DNA of 6,719 nt from Anaerolineales bacterium (GTDB taxonomy: Bacteria > Chloroflexota > Anaerolineae > Anaerolineales > E44-bin32): the NCBI GenBank assembly GCA_030668545.1, contig DAOUTT010000122.1, positions 1 through 6,719 on the forward strand, written 5' to 3'. The position numbers and the translations under genes are program-made. The notes beneath the pieces are model-generated. The model saw only the letters and a list, made by a program, of their open reading frames with translations. It was not told the origin of the DNA and ran no database searches. This document shows, one piece after another, positions 4,687-6,719 of this stretch. The first letter of the stretch is position 1. Every line of letters begins with the position of its first letter.

Positions 4687-5778
4687 TCAGGGACCCTGAA
4701 TTTGCATCGACTCCATCATCTCATCTAGGTCAGTAAGCTGTGGAAAGAAGGTCAAAGGACTCTCAAGCGCCAACTGGCTTTCGACATCCAGGAGATAGGC
4801 CTCGTAGGTGTTAATAAATGCGTCGTACTCATCACCGATGAAGGTGTCGCCATCTGCAGGTAGACTCGGATGTGAAACTGGCAAGATCGCCGAGATCAGA
4901 TACATACCATCGTTCGTTAGTCCTTGATACGCGTAGAAGAGATCGCTGTTATTAATCGGCCATGCAGCCTGCCCGTACTGGCTCACGAAGCGCACACCAG
5001 ATCCGCCTTCAAACGTCAGATATTCCACCTGCACGGTGATCATCTGTGCGGCGTTGAAGATCGGCAGCACCAGGGGTACCTTTTCGGGATCCTCTGGTTT
5101 CAGCGCGAGGAAAGCTTCCAACTCTACTACCGTCTCCTCCGCAGGTGGGTTGACCTCAAGGAATTCCGCCACCGGGTAGATCGCTATATGTGCTTTGTGA
5201 AAGGTATCGGTGAGAGGGTAATCATAAAAGGTGAAATCGACATGCTCTGGAACCGCAAACCACGCCATCTCGAGTTCGGCTGGGAGAACGGATGGGACCG
5301 CGCCATAATCCTCACCCTCCGGGTAGGAGAAGCATATTGTATTGAAGCACACATCCGGGGCTGGAGCTTCGGTGGGTTCTGGTGTGGCCGCCGGTTCGAG
5401 CAGTTCTTGTTCGAGATCCTCTAGCTCAGAAAATTCAATCATTGCCGTTGCCAAGGCTTCAATTTCCGTGAAATCAACACCCTCCAGCATAGAATTCACC
5501 AGCGGAAAGGCGATGGCCAAGCCCACACAGAGCATGATCACTACAAAACCCGCACACCCCAATCCAATCCACAGACAGGTGCGGCCCGTACTTCTCCCCG
5601 ATGTCCCTGCCGATTGAGCCGGGGTCTCGATAACTGCCGGGTCCGCTGCATCCTGTTCGACGGGTTGGACCTCCGGCGCCGCGTCGCGCACGGTCGCCTG
5701 AGCGGATTTCGGCGCGCCGCATTGCCCACAAAAACTGCTTTCTTCAGCGATATCTGCCCCACAACGTTCACATTGCAT
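4687..5778 (-). CDS. Zinc-ribbon, single-pass membrane protein of unknown function
   Basis: This 363-residue protein begins with a zinc ribbon (CERC at 3-6, CGQC at 17-20; CxxC-10-CxxC). A low-complexity Ala/Pro/Glu linker follows (about 24-66), then one membrane helix (about 69-93). A short acidic helical stretch (100-128) and a Pro/Glu/Thr spacer (129-142) lead to a C-terminal domain of about 220 residues, probably outside the membrane. That domain starts with Cys144/Cys149, a possible disulfide, and I do not recognise its fold. Such zinc-ribbon/anchor/variable-domain layouts are common in Chloroflexota and other bacteria. SD GGAGG (5788-5784) lies five bases before the ATG and supports this start. 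It follows the propeller gene on the same strand after 212 bases, so it may have its own promoter; the terminator at 4585-4616 may end it. Confidence 0.85.
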   Translation of the reverse strand: MQCERCGADIAEESSFCGQCGAPKSAQATVRDAAPEVQPVEQDAADPAVIETPAQSAGTSGRSTGRTCLWIGLGCAGFVVIMLCVGLAIAFPLVNSMLEGVDFTEIEALATAMIEFSELEDLEQELLEPAATPEPTEAPAPDVCFNTICFSYPEGEDYGAVPSVLPAELEMAWFAVPEHVDFTFYDYPLTDTFHKAHIAIYPVAEFLEVNPPAEETVVELEAFLALKPEDPEKVPLVLPIFNAAQMITVQVEYLTFEGGSGVRFVSQYGQAAWPINNSDLFYAYQGLTNDGMYLISAILPVSHPSLPADGDTFIGDEYDAFINTYEAYLLDVESQLALESPLTFFPQLTDLDEMMESMQIQGP

Positions 5779-5859
5779 CGTATCCTCCGTCTATTTCACC
5801 GTATGACTTGACCGATTCCATAATAATAAAGCGTGACCAATCCCCCCTCGCCCGTGGGT

Positions 5860-5885
5860 TCAACATGTATTGTATGTTGATCAAC
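5860..5885. repeat. Overlapping inverted repeats between the propeller and zinc-ribbon genes
   Basis: TCAACAT (5860-5866) and ATGTTGA (5874-5880) are perfect inverted arms around seven bases. The right arm overlaps a perfect 10-bp palindrome GTTGATCAAC (5876-5885), giving three TCAAC half-sites in alternating orientation. The cluster lies about 80 bases upstream of the zinc-ribbon gene start, a plausible place for a regulator site. Confidence 0.4.
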
Positions 5886-5990
5886 TGGTAACCCAGACAC
5901 TTCCATGTAGCAAATTTGATCGCCCCCAAGTCATTTTGAATCATCACTTGAGTAATCCCCAGGCCAAATCTCCAGAGCGGGTTCTTGTAA

Positions 5991-6719
5991 TCACGGCCAA
6001 TAATAACCTTCGAGAGCCGGGACGATATCCCTGCTTGGGAAGGGTTCCGTCACTAACTCGGTTCTTTTGCTTCCATCCACGTTGATTACCATGATCTTCC
6101 GCAATGTAGGAGCATCTTCCATCATTTGTGAGGCGATATATCCGATTTGGGTGCTGTCAGGAGACCACGAAAACTTGTATTCATCGTCGACGCTTTGTGT
6201 TAGATTCCTCAGTCCTGTTCCATCCGCGTTGACAATAAAAATATCCGAGGCGTAAAAACCGAGATACGGATCGGGTTCATCCCCTTTTCCAACGACCGCG
6301 ATTTGGAGGCTATCCGGCGACCATTTCGAGAAAACACCACCACGATCAATATGCACGTTATTGCCACTCTTGAGGGATACGATATTCAATCCCGGGTTCA
6401 CGCACTTCTCCCATGAGCCCTCCACCTCGTCTAACTCGAAAGTGAAGTAAAACAGTTTTGTGCCATCCGGTGATACAGAAAACATAAAGGTGCATTCACG
6501 CGTATCATCGATTTTACGAACGCTCCCGCCCTCGCGATTCATAGCGTAAATCCCATGGGTTCCATCTCGATCAGAGAGAAAGATGATTTGCTCACCATCC
6601 AGCGCCCACTCCGCCCGTTTATCTTCTCCGGGATGATTCGAGAGATTAATCAGCGCTCCATCTCCCTCGAGATCCAAACGATATATCTCCTGGTTCCCAT
6701 CTCGACGGGATAAGAAAAG
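5991..6719 (-). CDS. TolB/PD40-type beta-propeller protein (5' partial)
   Basis: The frame is open from the right edge to TGA at 5993-5991 (242 codons visible). The first visible residues, LFLSRRDGNQEIYRLDLEGD, are already mid-repeat, so the true start lies outside; a TTG at 6677 is in frame but would cut a repeat. At least four PD40/WD40-like units are visible: SRRDGNQEIYRLD, then WALDGEQIIFLSDRDGTHGI, then WSPDSLQIAVV with DIFIVNADGTGLRNLTQ, then WSPDSTQIGYIAS with IMVINVDG. A weaker SPDGTKLFYF unit lies between the second and third. These are blades of a propeller like that of TolB and related exported proteins. No Pal/Tol partners are nearby and the N-terminal part is missing, so it should not be called tolB. 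It probably acts outside the cytoplasm. The chain ends in EGYYWP right after the last blade. Confidence 0.87.
   Translation of the reverse strand, partial: LFLSRRDGNQEIYRLDLEGDGALINLSNHPGEDKRAEWALDGEQIIFLSDRDGTHGIYAMNREGGSVRKIDDTRECTFMFSVSPDGTKLFYFTFELDEVEGSWEKCVNPGLNIVSLKSGNNVHIDRGGVFSKWSPDSLQIAVVGKGDEPDPYLGFYASDIFIVNADGTGLRNLTQSVDDEYKFSWSPDSTQIGYIASQMMEDAPTLRKIMVINVDGSKRTELVTEPFPSRDIVPALEGYYWP

Noticed and set aside
4924..5811. Open frames at 4924-5424, 5342-5617 and 5614-5811 (plus) and at 5474-5771 (minus, other frames)
   Set aside because: They are shadows of the zinc-ribbon gene, which has a clear SD, CxxC pairs and a membrane helix in its own frame.
5930..5970. Hairpin CAAGT/ACTTG as a terminator for the propeller gene
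   Set aside because: The stem is only five base pairs with a loop of about 14 bases and no U-tract on the minus strand.
5870..6255. Plus-strand open frames at 5870-6085 and 6067-6255
   Set aside because: They overlap the propeller gene antisense and show no SD or family signal.
1..6719. CRISPR arrays, insertion sequences, tRNA or rRNA genes
   Set aside because: I saw no regularly spaced repeats, no transposase or terminal inverted repeats, and no tRNA- or rRNA-like segments on either strand by eye.

Overview
The window looks like a piece of a bacterial chromosome of moderate-to-high GC. Several features suggest Chloroflexota (Anaerolineae-like): a zinc-ribbon/single-membrane-segment protein with a Pro/Glu/Thr-rich linker, a PD40/TolB-type propeller, a membrane-anchored DsbA-like protein and an HgcA-type corrinoid protein. 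This assignment is inference, because there is no rRNA or other marker gene.

Layout. (1) Positions 1-2111, minus strand: a two-gene operon. A TetR-family regulator (2111-1506) is followed with zero spacing (TAG then ATG) by a long open frame that runs off the left edge (1505-1). That frame is the most notable gene here. It joins a class I SAM-dependent methyltransferase (about residues 1-220) to an HgcA-like membrane corrinoid protein with the NVWCAAG cap-helix motif and a C-terminal multi-span membrane domain. (2) Positions 2138-2207: back-to-back promoters. The tetR promoter (TTGACA-17-TACATT) carries a pseudo-palindromic operator candidate at its start site. The divergent dsbA-like gene (2205-2951, plus) has an extended -10 so close to its ATG that its mRNA may be leaderless. 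(3) Positions 2976-3779, minus: an alpha/beta hydrolase, convergent with dsbA. (4) Positions 3780-4154: intergenic region with promoter signals and a strong 5'-leader hairpin for a small four-helix membrane protein of the phage-holin-4/YvlD type (4155-4511, plus). That gene is followed by a folded 3' segment and a textbook terminator (4585-4616). (5) Positions 4687-5778, minus: a zinc-ribbon, membrane-anchored protein of unknown function. (6) Positions 5991-6719, minus: the C-terminal part of a TolB/PD40 beta-propeller, entering from the right edge.

How the parts may work together. The TetR regulator probably controls itself and the methyltransferase/corrinoid fusion. In that fusion the methyltransferase would plausibly load a methyl group from SAM onto the corrinoid (or remove one), and the membrane-embedded corrinoid half would pass it to an acceptor. 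HgcA is the mercury-methylation corrinoid protein, but this homologue departs from the canonical cap-helix signature, so the acceptor may not be mercury. The remaining genes look like separate single-gene units (envelope thiol oxidoreductase, hydrolase, small membrane protein, two envelope/surface proteins) with no demonstrated link to the corrinoid system.
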